Source of the DNA: Botryotinia globosa | Taxonomy: Eukaryota; Ascomycota; Leotiomycetes; Helotiales; Sclerotiniaceae | Assembly (NCBI GenBank): GCA_014898425.1 | Contig: RCSZ01000004.1 | Coordinates: 1,054,001 to 1,118,000 of the forward strand | Length of the DNA: 64,000 nt | Direction of reading: 5' to 3' | Shown here: positions 1-9,854 of the stretch, one piece after another | How positions within the stretch are numbered: the stretch's first letter is position 1 | Layout: each line of letters starts with the position of its first letter | Made by a program: the position numbers and the translations under genes | Notes under the pieces: model-generated | Databases searched by the model: none | What the model was told of the DNA's origin: nothing | Seen by the model: only the letters and a program-made list of their open reading frames with translations

Positions 1-456
1 GCTGGTTCGGCTCGGATATATTCTCTTTTGGTTTTTCTGAGAAATTGAAATTATTCAAACTACTTTTTACTTGCTGGGTTTCTCTTTTGGCGAAATGGTT
101 GGCTACAAACGTCCGATCCAACCAACTGTTTGATAAAGTTGTGCCCACCAGCCAGCACCTCAATAATTAGAAATTCATACAATCTAGATTCTTTGTTATT
201 TAATGAGGATATCAGATGTATCTATAGCTCTTCATCATATCTATCTATCTGATTCTATCATCCCATTGAATTTCAAATACCAATAAATCATTCTATGAAC
301 CGCAAAAAAAGATCCTGTTAAACGTATATTCAAAGAAGCATCAAATATTCAAACATCAATACCGCAAAAATTCTACCACTGCTTCATATCAAATGAAGTC
401 ATAACCCTATTCACACATCCCCTCTTCCTCTCACCTTTCACCAAACCAAACTAAAC
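1..456. other. Left-edge intergenic DNA
   Basis: AT-rich flank downstream of the minus-strand GH71 gene. I see no coding exon, RNA gene or clear repeat here. Part of it is probably the 3' untranslated region of that gene. Confidence 0.5.
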
Positions 457-2433
457 CTAACCCAATCGACAAGCAGTAGGTGGACAATATCCATGATTGC
501 AACTATAACTACACAGTCCCAAATAACTATCATCTTCTCCTGGCAACGGATACCCTGCTTGATTTGTAATCGGAGGCTCAGGAATTTGAGCGCCATATGA
601 TAAACATGTACAAGGACCCGGGGGACAATAGCCAAAATTACAGGTAAACTGACAGAGACCGATATAATTTCCTGGACCCCAGCCTGATGTACAGACTGTA
701 GAGGGAGACGGTGTTGAAGGAGGGGTGGATGTTGAGGAACTGGAAGTAGAGGAAGAAGTTGTGGTCGTAGTGGGAATCATGGAAGTGGTAGAAGTGGTAG
801 AAATGATCATGCTAGTCGATGTTGTAGTGCTAGAAGACGAGGATGTAGTTGGTATTGGAGGAGTACTTGTGGTATTTGTTGTGGTGATGGGACTAGATGT
901 TGAAGATGTAGAGGTAGAGGTAGAAGTCGTAGTTATTAAAGTGCTCGTTGAAGTTGTTGTAGTTGGTGGTGGTGGACCATCATTACTAGTACCATTCAAA
1001 GATCCCACATATGCATTGAAGTTGTATTTCTCGCACTTGTCGGCTATATTCAAACCACCATAACCATTCAAGACGGGTCTGCCTTCTCTAGTAACCATAA
1101 AATATTGGTTCCCTATACCCATGGTGAAATTGGTGGTGACGATCCCAGCAGGTACATCAATTGATACAGGAGTCTTATCTCCACTAGTAACAACTAGAGT
1201 GGCTGGTTTTGTAAGAAGAGTGGAGACGAATATATCATCAGCGAGCATTTCGCGTCCATTTGGAGGTCCAAGAGAATCATTCGTGCAGGTAATACCTTTG
1301 GGGGTTGGTCGATACCAATACACAAGCTGATCTTCTGTGACAGTTGGTGTACTCACTCCGGCTTTATAAGCAGCGATATATGGTTTTGAAATTATACGCC
1401 AACCATCGTGAGGAAAGCCGTCAGCCCACTGCGATGAACCGTCATCTTTATGATTTGGCTCCGCTGGAGATATGTAGTGGGATTCGCCGAAATCTAGAGT
1501 GTTCGTGAGCTTAATTTTGCTTTCATGAAGTATCATACTTACCATTCCAAGATATAATTTCAATAAGTGCGGGCTTCATAGCCAACATTTGACTCCACCT
1601 GTCGGTAATGAGTTCTTCGCTTATGAATACCCAGTTCTTAGAGTTAAAATGTGTCGAGAACCATGGAGAAACAGCTAAATGAAAGTCAACGATAATTTCT
1701 ACATCCACAATCATGGGTTACTTACGAGCCATATATGGCTTTCCTTTGAGATATGTGAGGAATTTATCATCCCATGAAGTTGACATTGGACCTGGGATAA
1801 TGCTATTCCCACCATCTGTAGGCCACGCTAACCAAGAAAAAGCACCATCAAATGATGTGGAGAGATAACTTGCTTCGATGGGATCTTGCATCATGGGAAT
1901 GGCAAAAATTGAGTGATTTGTTCCAGCTTTGACAGGTGCCCAATCAAAATAATCTCCCACAAAGGTACTGACAACAGCTCCTCCATTATATTGCATTTGG
2001 CCAGGATGAGATGCATATTTATTCATATAATCTGTGATGTTGTTGGTGTTTCCGTTATTCCAATATGCAAAGTCGAATGATATGAAAACATGAAATCCGG
2101 TTTCTTCAGCTGCTTGATATGCAAGAGCAAGTTGTGTGGGAGTATAGCTATCGATACTTGCGCAGTTCAAAGCGAATGCGTCAATACCGATCTCTTGTGC
2201 ATATGCCATATCCATCTTCCAGTCCGATAGTTTATAATTCTCGACAATCCCGACCTGTCAAGAAACTTGTTAATATGAGCATCAAAAGACTACCGACAAG
2301 GCTAACTTACCATGAAATGAGCAAATACATATTTAGGAGATGTAGCTCGGCTCACTGTTGGTGCGGAAAAGGATAACCATGGTAAGAATGATATTGCAAT
2401 CAAAGCACTGATAAGAGTAGAGTGAAGAATCAT
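457..2433 (-). CDS. Secreted alpha-1,3-glucanase (mutanase), GH71 with C-terminal CBM24 modules
   Basis: Likely hydrolyses alpha-1,3-glucan of fungal walls outside the cell. Four exons fit: 2433-2311, 2254-1726, 1674-1543 and 1493-457, with GT-AG introns that keep frame. The start at 2433 gives a signal peptide (MILHSTLISALIAISF), followed by the GH71 opening YVFAHFMVGIVENY. The catalytic region includes IGIDAFALNCA, VGDYFDW and FDGAFSWLAWP. After about residue 400 comes a long Ser/Thr/Pro linker (positions about 720-960). Two cysteine-rich repeats then read NYIGLCQFTCNFGYCPP and SYLGLCSYSCNHGYCPP, typical of CBM24 alpha-glucan binding. The exon joins recreate expected family sequence such as GKPYMAPVSPWF and SWNDFGESHYI. 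Function could be wall remodelling or attack on other fungi. Family assignment is secure from motifs; the biological role is inferred. Confidence 0.93.
720..965 (-). repeat. Low-complexity Ser/Thr linker coding tract
   Basis: Degenerate trinucleotide-like sequence, read on the minus strand as Thr/Ser runs, joins the GH71 catalytic region to the CBM24 repeats. Linkers of this kind are usually O-glycosylated in secreted fungal enzymes. The same DNA gives a long Val/Glu reading frame on the plus strand that is an artefact. Confidence 0.8.
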
Positions 2434-3924
2434 TTTGATGTTGGAATGGAATATGGATGCGGGAAAAGCCAAAAGATACCAGGGACTATGAGAATAAATA
2501 TATTTGTAGCCAGAGCCATATTTCACCGAGGTAATGAGCCTATGCTGTATAAATTACGACAGATGGGTTCGTTGATCTATGTATGACCAAAATTTATTGG
2601 CGCTCATTGTGAATGATCACATATTGTGCCAGTGAATAACGTCAATATGTTTTATAACGTATGAGACTTTGCGGAGAATAAAGTTACACAAGGGGTTCGC
2701 ACCCCGCAAGAACTTCAAGCGATTGTAACTAGTTTGTAGGGCCTTTAGATCCCCTTTCTCTTGGAGCGCACCACGACACAAGACAAGAGCAAGGGATCAT
2801 TGTGTCATCTAAGATTGTTTCCTTCCTCTCACTGCAGAAAACTGCCAAAAGCAGTCATTTCAGATTCGGCATTACCAAACAATTGGCTTTCGAAGTAGCT
2901 GATTCATCGTCCTCGTCCCGACTCAACTTAAAGCGTTCCTATATTGAGACATATAATGTCGTACTCTATGCGAGAAATTTGACATCAAGCGGACAAACAG
3001 GTTACGTAGTACGTAATGTATAATTCCGGTGTTAAAGTGTCATGTCGCGCACCGGGAATTAGTTGTAATGTCATACGAAGATTATAGCTTTGAAAGAATG
3101 AAATTTGATGGATCTGACTTTGATCTATCATTTATGTAACATCAAGGAATCTGCGTGACTACAGGCTCATGCTCAACATACTTGTAGCCCTAAACAGCCT
3201 ATTCTAATTGTTCTAGATGACAAGAGCTGGCAGAAAAGTATCAAGGTACGACGAGAGGGATGAGGATAGTCTATACCAGAGTACTTTCTCAATGGTCACC
3301 TGATCGGTCCGATAGAAAGACTCGGCTGATGATTTCCTATCATCTTGACACTTCTCATGACCAACAACAGTTGTGAGCACTGGCTCCTTGAAGTTAACAA
3401 TACCTCCAGCCGGGTATCGTAGTCTTGGTGGCTACCTACCTAGGTAGAACTCGGTGGCTAGAATTTGGTGGCTAGAAATCGGTGGCTAGAACTAGGTAAC
3501 TACCGTGAATGAAAAAGTTTGTTTTTTGCTTCATGCCTCTAGAACAAAATGGCGAGGAGCAGATATATAAATAATGATCCAGTGAAGATACGCATTTCTC
3601 AATCCAATCTTCTTCATAGCGACAATTGTATGAAACAGAGATCTTACCTATCAACGCGAAATTAAAAAAATACCAAATCAATGCTTCCAACAACAGTTCT
3701 AGACACATCCTGTGCACTACCATGGATAAGTAATAGTTGTTACTTTTGGAGTGAAGAATTCAAAGCAAATCATCTGATCTCGCGACGTTATCATTCTGCC
3801 AAAAAAGCGGTCAAGCACCCCTCCTGGACAGTATCATTATCCTCAAAATTCAGCCCCTCAAAGCCTCGTAACTTTAACAAACATACACGATTCTCTTTTT
3901 CGAAAATTCCAGAAATCACTCAAA
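2434..3924. other. Intergenic region
   Basis: Holds the promoter of the GH71 gene at its left end and the 5' leader of the tubulin cofactor A gene at its right end. Small open frames at 2802-3023 and 3681-4001 show no protein-like features. A cluster of short direct repeats lies at about 3424-3510. Confidence 0.5.
3424..3510. repeat. Short degenerate tandem repeats
   Basis: Four imperfect copies of GGTGGCTAGAA, with intervening CTAGGTA motifs, occur within about 90 bp. They look like locally duplicated DNA. I know no function for them. Confidence 0.6.
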
Positions 3925-4329
3925 ATGGCGCCTCCATCTCAACTCGCTATAGCTACATCATCTGTTGCTCGTCTTGTAAAGGAAGAAGCTTCATACCATA
4001 AAGAGTTGGTTTCTCAACAGGCACGATTAAAGAAATTAGAGGAAGCTACTGAGGAGGATGAGAATAGAGAGTATTCTTTGAAGCAAGAGGTTAGTACCTT
4101 CTGTTCTTGCGCTCTTATGCCTTCACAACTTGGGGGTCAAGAACTGATAATCAAATAGCGCGCCGCAATCGAAGAAACCAAAGCAGTCTTCCCACCACTT
4201 CGTGAACGACTCGCAGACGCTATACTCAAGTTGGAGGACTTGGTTCAAAGAGGTGGTGATGAGGCAGAAGAGGAAAAGGCAAATGATGTTATCGATCAAG
4301 CGAAGAAGGCTATTGCTGCTGGAAACTAA
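3925..4329 (+). CDS. TBCA: Tubulin-specific chaperone A (cofactor A)
   Basis: Cofactor A binds and stabilises beta-tubulin during tubulin folding in the cytosol. Two exons: 3925-4089 and 4159-4329, with a 69-bp intron (GTTAGT...TAG) giving 111 residues, the usual size. The start MAPPSQLAIATSSVARL, then KEEASYHKELVSQQARLKKLE and the second-exon VFPPLRERLADAILKLED, match the three-helix bundle of the family (budding yeast Rbl2). The C-terminus is acidic (GGDEAEEEKANDVIDQAK). ATG 3925 starts the conserved helix and is the first in-frame ATG after a long leader. Identification is firm. Confidence 0.95.
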
Positions 4330-4532
4330 GGATTGTGGATGACGAAATCATGATTCACGATGAATATACCCGATTTTGCGAAGCATTTATGAATGATGTC
4401 TGAGGACGGGGGTTATGAAGAAATGCACAGTTTACAGCGTAAGATAATACAAATCCGTTGAGGGCAGTATTCTGATCCGGTATGGTACATTCTATTATAC
4501 ATGGTATTGAAAGTATTATTGATTAAAAGTAC

Positions 4533-5666
4533 CTATGTGGTATCCATCTTGTCACCAACTTCTCCCTCGTCTATTGATCCTTCTTCTGGTTCATTAATCG
4601 TGACTCTTGGTGTTCCTTCTTGCGCTGAATTCATCCCATCCGCCATAGGGGTGTCGGCTGAATGTTCCATGTCCACTTGTCTAGTACTTGCATCTGTCAT
4701 TGCAAAATCTTCCCCTTCTCCCTCTTCCCCTCTACGCTTTCGACTTCTAGCCCGTTCTGATCGTGTTGGAGATGCTATTCGACTTGTTGATCTACCTCTT
4801 GAGCCGGACCGTGAGCCAGACCTTGAGCCGGGCCTTGAACCGGATCTTGATATTGCTCCAGAAGGCATAGGTTTGGGTTTCAGTGTATCTTTCTCTGGAC
4901 TTCCTTGTCTTGGTGTTGCGTCATCACTTGTGCTATTTCGTCTTTGGGGAGTCGGCCCATCACCATCACCATCTCCAACCTCACCATCTTCCTCCCCTCC
5001 GTCCATACCTTCTCGTCTTTCGACCTCTTCTTTCTCATCTCTAATCAACCTTCTCAATTGCATTCCCTCCTCAACAATTCTACCAAATTGTTCTCTCCTC
5101 TCTTTCCATGTTTCACCATATGTTCTGCTTTCTCTTTCTAACTCCTTGCACTCGTCTTCCAATTTCCTCAAATTAATTTCTTGATCCTTTCGTGGTCGCA
5201 ACAACATATTATTCGTGATCTTCTCGGCCAACTCGTCGAATTTCTTTCTCTGTTCCAATGTAGTCTTCGACTCTTCCAATTGAATTCTAAGCTGAGCAGT
5301 ACTTTCTCTCACCGCTTGTGCTGTTTCCAAGATATGTTCCTTGTCGGCCTTATACCTCTCGCGTTCGCGTTCATTACTATTGCGAAGAAATTGAATGCGC
5401 GCGAGACTACTGTCAAATGCTGCGAAGTCGAGAAGTACATCTTCGCGCAATTGGCGACGCTCATCAAGAATCTTTTGTTGATCAGCTTCCCCAATCTCTT
5501 CGTTGACATCTAATGGTGGTGTAGGAAGTTTGCTAGGTGTAGAGACGAATCCAGGAGTGAGTAGACGTTTAGTGATACGCTTGAAAGGTTTTTCTTCGAC
5601 ATTAAGAAGGCGAGATTTGTGTAGTTCATCCTCCTCTCTTTGATCTAAGAGTTGATAGGAAGCCAT
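4533..5666 (-). CDS. THOC7: THO complex subunit THOC7/Mft1-like
   Basis: A 377-residue single-exon protein likely in the THO/TREX complex, which couples transcription with mRNA export in the nucleus. The N-terminal half has the THOC7 signature: a basic patch around PFKRITKRLLTPGF, then a long coiled coil from about residue 60 to 215 (LREDVLLDFAAFDSSLARIQ, LEDECKELERESRTYGETW). The C-terminal third is disordered, with acidic runs, an SGSRPGSRSGSRSGSRGRS-type SR-like stretch near residue 280 and an acidic tail. It lies head to head with the elongin A gene across about 480 bp. The family call rests on N-terminal motifs. Confidence 0.88.
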   Translation of the reverse strand: MASYQLLDQREEDELHKSRLLNVEEKPFKRITKRLLTPGFVSTPSKLPTPPLDVNEEIGEADQQKILDERRQLREDVLLDFAAFDSSLARIQFLRNSNERERERYKADKEHILETAQAVRESTAQLRIQLEESKTTLEQRKKFDELAEKITNNMLLRPRKDQEINLRKLEDECKELERESRTYGETWKERREQFGRIVEEGMQLRRLIRDEKEEVERREGMDGGEEDGEVGDGDGDGPTPQRRNSTSDDATPRQGSPEKDTLKPKPMPSGAISRSGSRPGSRSGSRSGSRGRSTSRIASPTRSERARSRKRRGEEGEGEDFAMTDASTRQVDMEHSADTPMADGMNSAQEGTPRVTINEPEEGSIDEGEVGDKMDTT

Positions 5667-6143
5667 CTTGAAGGTACGGATTTATCGATGATTGTCTGTT
5701 GGTCGTAATATTGATGCGGAACATTTGAAAGCTAAGAATAGTTCTACGAATTTCCTACGGCCGCTAGTGCACCATAGTACATATTCTAGTCCGGGGTTCC
5801 AGATGCTAGTGACCCACATCACTCAGTGCGGGCTTCATAATCTATAAATTCCCCCAAACTTCTTCTTTGTTCATGATAAAGCATACTATTCACCAATTTT
5901 CAAATTTCTACAACAATTTCAATTCATTATACTTTCAGGAAAGGATCCCAACTTCACGAGTCTATCTCTATATTTCTGCCGTCCGAAAATTTCAATTTAA
6001 TCAAAGTAACTCTCGTAAATCACAAAACGCTTAATCTGTCAACCTCTCGAGCGGCCAGCCTCTCCAACAACACAGGTACATCTAGAGATCCTTGGAGTAC
6101 TTGAAAATATCATACATCCCTACCTTTAGAACGAAACGAAATT
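5667..6143. promoter_or_regulatory. Shared divergent promoter of THOC7 and elongin A genes
   Basis: A 477-bp spacer separates two diverging ATGs, so it must carry both promoters and leaders. Pyrimidine-rich stretches occur at about 5850-5960. I see no convincing TATA box. Confidence 0.55.
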
Positions 6144-7401
6144 ATGGAAGAACATACCGGTGTTAAGTCCCTGTACAGTCTTTGTAAAGCAACATGTTTG
6201 AGAAATATCAAAGGTAAGCTTTGTCTATTACTTTATTGTGATTTGATCGTTCATCGCTAACATCTTTTGAGATTTGTACGATATTGGATATACATCATAC
6301 CAAGTAGCCTACCCTATCCTAAAGACTATCACCAACCCTGAACAACTTCATATAATCGAGCAAAAGTCTCCACACATAAAGGGTGAAACTGCGGAGCTGT
6401 GGAAAGCATTCATCGTTCGAGACATTCCGAAATGGCAAACAAAGAACTATGTGCCAAGAGATCCAACCAAGTGGGCTCAAGTGTACAAGAAATACAAAAC
6501 CGAGCATGATGAGGAAGTTGCTAGTGCTCAAGCCATTCTGATGAATTCAATGAATGCATTGAAGCAACATAAACAAGATCATGTTAGCAGATTTGTCGAT
6601 CTCAAACGTTTACCGAAAATTCCCAGGGATTATGGGATGCGCGCACACAATGGAGGTGTTCCTTTGACCAAGGGAAGAGCTCTTCAAAATGCCGGACCTA
6701 GTTCCTTGACTTGGGGTGGTGGTAGCAGAACAAAAATGACGGATGGTGCAAGCGTGCTGACGAAAGCTCGTCGAGAAGCTAAGGAAATGAGTCAAAGAAG
6801 TAAACTCAATACCTTGACCAGTGGATTAAGACACGGACAAGTACAAAGGGCCCCCGCTGGAATGTCTCAAGAATACAAAATTGCCAACCAACCTGCATTG
6901 AAGATTTTGACTAGACACAGGCCATCGGGTGCCAGAAGTCCCGGTGCTCTCGGTTCACCATCTAGTGGACCTTCCCTTGAGGATCGTGAAAAGAGATTAC
7001 GCGATGCAATGAGTGGTAGAAAGCCAGTTTCCAATTCTTCAAAGGAACCTATGAGTGGAGCTTCAGCCGGAACCCCGACCATGCTAGATGACGATATGTT
7101 CGGTGATGATGCGGATGATGTTGATGACCTTTTTGACGACGATGAAGAGACAGAACCAGCTCATAAAACGACGACTCGGCCACCGCCATCTCGCAAGATC
7201 ATGAAACCAGTTGCACCATCAACTCGCATTCGTTCTTCCTCCCCACCAAACAAAGCAACATCAAGACCGTCCGCACCATCTTCTCGCACGAGCTCGGCAC
7301 CATCATCTCGACCAGCAACACCCGGAGCCATGATGCCTGCTCGTAGACGACCAGCTCCTGTCGATATCTTCAACCGTGGACCTAAGAAACCTCGAAGATA
7401 G
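6144..7401 (+). CDS. ELA1: Elongin-A family protein (SIII subunit A)
   Basis: Elongin A promotes RNA polymerase II elongation and, with elongin C, forms part of a ubiquitin ligase acting on stalled polymerase. Two exons: 6144-6213 and 6272-7401, joined as G|AT after a 58-bp intron, giving 399 residues. The first exon supplies the F-box/BC-box-like opening (VKSLYSLCKATCLRNIKDLY), and the second continues DIGYTSYQVAYPILKTITNPEQL and IEQKSPHIKGETAELWKAFI, typical of the domain. Later regions are basic and disordered, with a very acidic patch near residue 300 (DDMFGDDADDVDDLFDDDEE) and a Ser/Pro/Arg-rich tail. Without exon 1 the domain would be incomplete. Confidence 0.9.
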
Positions 7402-8105
7402 ACAGCCAAAATTCTTTGTACATTTATTATCTCATATATCGAGTTTTTAATTGGGAAGTGGTACTTTAGAACTGGGATATTTTTCATCAGCGAGGCGTTT
7501 TGGAGGGCTAAACTCTTTCATGGCCATGGGTAACGACATAATTTGCTGCATATCGGCAGGGCTTCTAGTATATTGAGATTTTAGGGACTGGATTATTGGT
7601 TTTTTAGAATCGAGGGGAGTTTGTAGCTGTTATATAGCTCTTATATTTACCTAGTATATGAACAGCATTGTAAATTATAATTATCCATATGTATATCTTT
7701 TTATCACAAATGAGGATGATCACATGAATGAATGAACTTCAAGAAATTTCGAAATTGTGTTTTTATGCAGAGTTTATTATTGAGACATGCGCGGTCTATT
7801 GAAAATCTAATCGCATATCAGACAGCCAAAATCGAATCCATGCTGGCGCGCAAAAAACCGCCCATTGTATAATATTCGGAGTTTTTGCGTCATCCATCAA
7901 TGAAATGCCCAATCATCTGCCCATCAATGTAATCTCGTCGTGTCGCATCGCATCGCATTGTATCGTATCACGAAAAGGGGAAAAAAGAGGCGTAACCAAT
8001 GAAAACTTGCTCGAATGCGTAAAAGTCATGAAGAAGGAGGTGCGGGGTATTTCGGTAGGCAGCAACGCGGTCGAAAGTCGAGAGGAAAATGACATGAGAG
8101 GCTTT
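7402..8105. other. Intergenic region between convergent elongin A and RUB1 genes
   Basis: Two convergent genes end here, so it should hold both 3' ends. A TCGCATCGCATCGCATTGTATCG-like simple repeat lies at about 7935-7970. The open frames at 7905-8135 look non-coding. Confidence 0.5.
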
Positions 8106-8555
8106 TTAAATGCCGCCGCGGAGTGCGAGAACTAAATGTAGTGTTGCTCCGGGTTCGAGTTCGTAGTCTTGTACTAGCTTGTCGTCGGCCCTGGGGGAGA
8201 TGTTAGTTGGTGGGTTGAGGAGGGGAGGGGAGCGGAAGGGAAGGGAAAAGGGTAAAATGACATTGAACGTACATTTGCTTGCCGCCGTAGATTAAACGCT
8301 GCTGAACGGGTGGAATGCCTTCCTTCTCCTCGACCTTTTCCTTAACTCTCTCGATCTGTGATGGGAATGTTAGTTGAGGTTGTAAAGGATGGATGTGGAA
8401 TTGTTGCGACAAATGTACCTTGTTGTCAGCTTCGACATCGAGCTCGATTTCCTTGCCAGTGAGAGTTCGGACTCTGCGAATTATTAGTATGGAAGCTTTC
8501 CAAGTATGGAGAGGGGAATGTGAGATATATCTAACAATACATACTTGATAAGCAT
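8106..8555 (-). CDS. RUB1: Ubiquitin-like modifier NEDD8/Rub1
   Basis: Small modifier attached to cullins to switch on cullin-RING ligases. Four exons fit: 8555-8545 (11 bp), 8473-8419, 8355-8273 and 8190-8106, total 77 codons. The product opens [20 protein letters not shown] and ends HLVLALRGG plus a single Ile. This matches the 76-residue fold with the diglycine exposed after removal of one residue by a processing protease. Ala in LALRGG, where ubiquitin has Arg, marks it as NEDD8 rather than ubiquitin. The first exon is only 11 bp, so automatic gene finders may miss the start. Identification is firm. Confidence 0.95.
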
Positions 8556-8576
8556 TGTTGCAGTGGTAAAGGTCAA

Positions 8577-8897
8577 TTACTTCTGGGGAGGATCTTCTTG
8601 GTAGGAATAGTTTCCAATGTTCAGTAGAGGGAACTTGGTAGTGTAAGGTTGATCAAATCTTTCAAGACCGATTGTGTGTCTGAAGAACTTCTGTTCTTTG
8701 AATAGTTCAAAAGAGTTCAAGGAAAATGCAGAAGATCTTCTTGGGGAGATTTCGATTGGAGGGGGAGTAATAATCAATCTAAATTGAGGATGAGCAGGTG
8801 GTGGGGTTGGAGGTGGTGGAAGTGGAAGTGGAAGTGGAAGTGGAAGAGGTGCCGTAATTGGAGGCTGACAACTCTCTTTACTAGGCTTGGAACCCAT
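8577..8897 (-). CDS. Small proline-rich protein with possible myristoylation site (hypothetical)
   Basis: An uninterrupted 106-residue frame starting [10 protein letters not shown], which fits an N-myristoylation consensus (Gly2, Ser6). A Leu-Pro repeat ([12 protein letters not shown]) follows, coded by a GGAAGT tandem repeat at about 8818-8850. The C-terminal half is more protein-like ([16 protein letters not shown]). It ends 21 bp before the RUB1 ATG on the same strand, so it may lie within the RUB1 leader. It could be a real upstream gene, a two-gene transcript or a chance frame. I do not recognise the family. Confidence 0.4.
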   Translation of the reverse strand: MGSKPSKESCQPPITAPLPLPLPLPLPPPPTPPPAHPQFRLIITPPPIEISPRRSSAFSLNSFELFKEQKFFRHTIGLERFDQPYTTKFPLLNIGNYSYQEDPPQK

Positions 8898-9854
8898 CTT
8901 GTTGCAGTATCAGTATCAGTATGGATGGGTGTAGTTCGGATTATTGTTGTTCCTAAACAGAGTTTTTCCGAGGATATCCCAGCCATAAGATGATTCTGGG
9001 ATGATTCTGGAGTTTTCTCAACTCTTCAAAATGCACTAATGAATCCCTGTCATTCATTTTGATGGTCCAAGCTTCTCTCACAATCAACTCTTACCATCCA
9101 TACATCCATACCTTGACATTTCCTCACCATGTCTCATCATATCATAAACACCCATTCATATCAATGATTCTCAAAAGAACAACCAAAACTACAGTTTTCT
9201 TATCACTTACTTCAATATAATGTTCCATCACCGGTTGAAATCCTCAAATGCTCTGAGAATTGTGTTTTGGTATCTTTGTATCTTTGTTAGGAGTTATCAG
9301 TGCTTACCAACATGCCAAATCCAAATCCTAGCACTTGGATTCTATATCAATACCTAGGTACTCAAGAAGAAATCATCACTATTGAGTTGGCTCTTCGAAA
9401 CTTATTGCAAGATGCCATTCTTCTCATAGTTGAAATCTCTTGTCCATCCCAGACCAAGTTCTTTGATAAAAAAACAAAACATCTTATCTATGCAGAAATG
9501 GAGTAATGAAGTTTCATGCTATTGATATAGTAAAATGGTCCTTACCAGAGAAGTTTAAATGACTCGGTCTTGGTTGAATACACTCTACTTCCAGTGAAGC
9601 TACCTCAAAGACCTCCGTTTCTTTCTATGCTTGAAAGAAAAGGTTCTCACTCTCGTATCACTGACCTGGGACTGTCTGTCCTCCTTCACGGCCAGTCCTT
9701 AAAAGGACATCTCTATCGTGAATGGCTTCTCTTTGTTGTTTCATTGAATATTCAACAAAGAATTTCCACAATGTATATCCAGGAAACACAATTATCATTT
9801 CACAGGAGGTTTTAACACTTCTTGACAACATCAACGTTCTCAAATTTGCCGAAA
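8898..9854. other. Intergenic region
   Basis: Lies between the small minus-strand gene and the plus-strand HExxH gene. Frames at 9300-9506 and 9570-9815 are open but not convincingly coding. A stretch at about 9806-9893 reads EVLTLLDNINVLKFAENANN in another frame and could be an upstream exon of the next gene, but I could not place its splice sites. Confidence 0.4.

Noticed and set aside
725..1063. Plus-strand 112-codon frame rich in Val and Glu
   Set aside because: It is the antisense of the Ser/Thr linker of the GH71 gene; composition is explained by that repeat.
4501..5184. Plus-strand 227-codon frame
   Set aside because: Lies opposite the THOC7 gene; its Ser/Pro richness mirrors the acidic and Arg-rich coding strand.
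9300..9815. Two plus-strand frames before the HExxH gene
   Set aside because: No domain, no convincing splice link to the next gene. A missed upstream exon remains possible but could not be placed.
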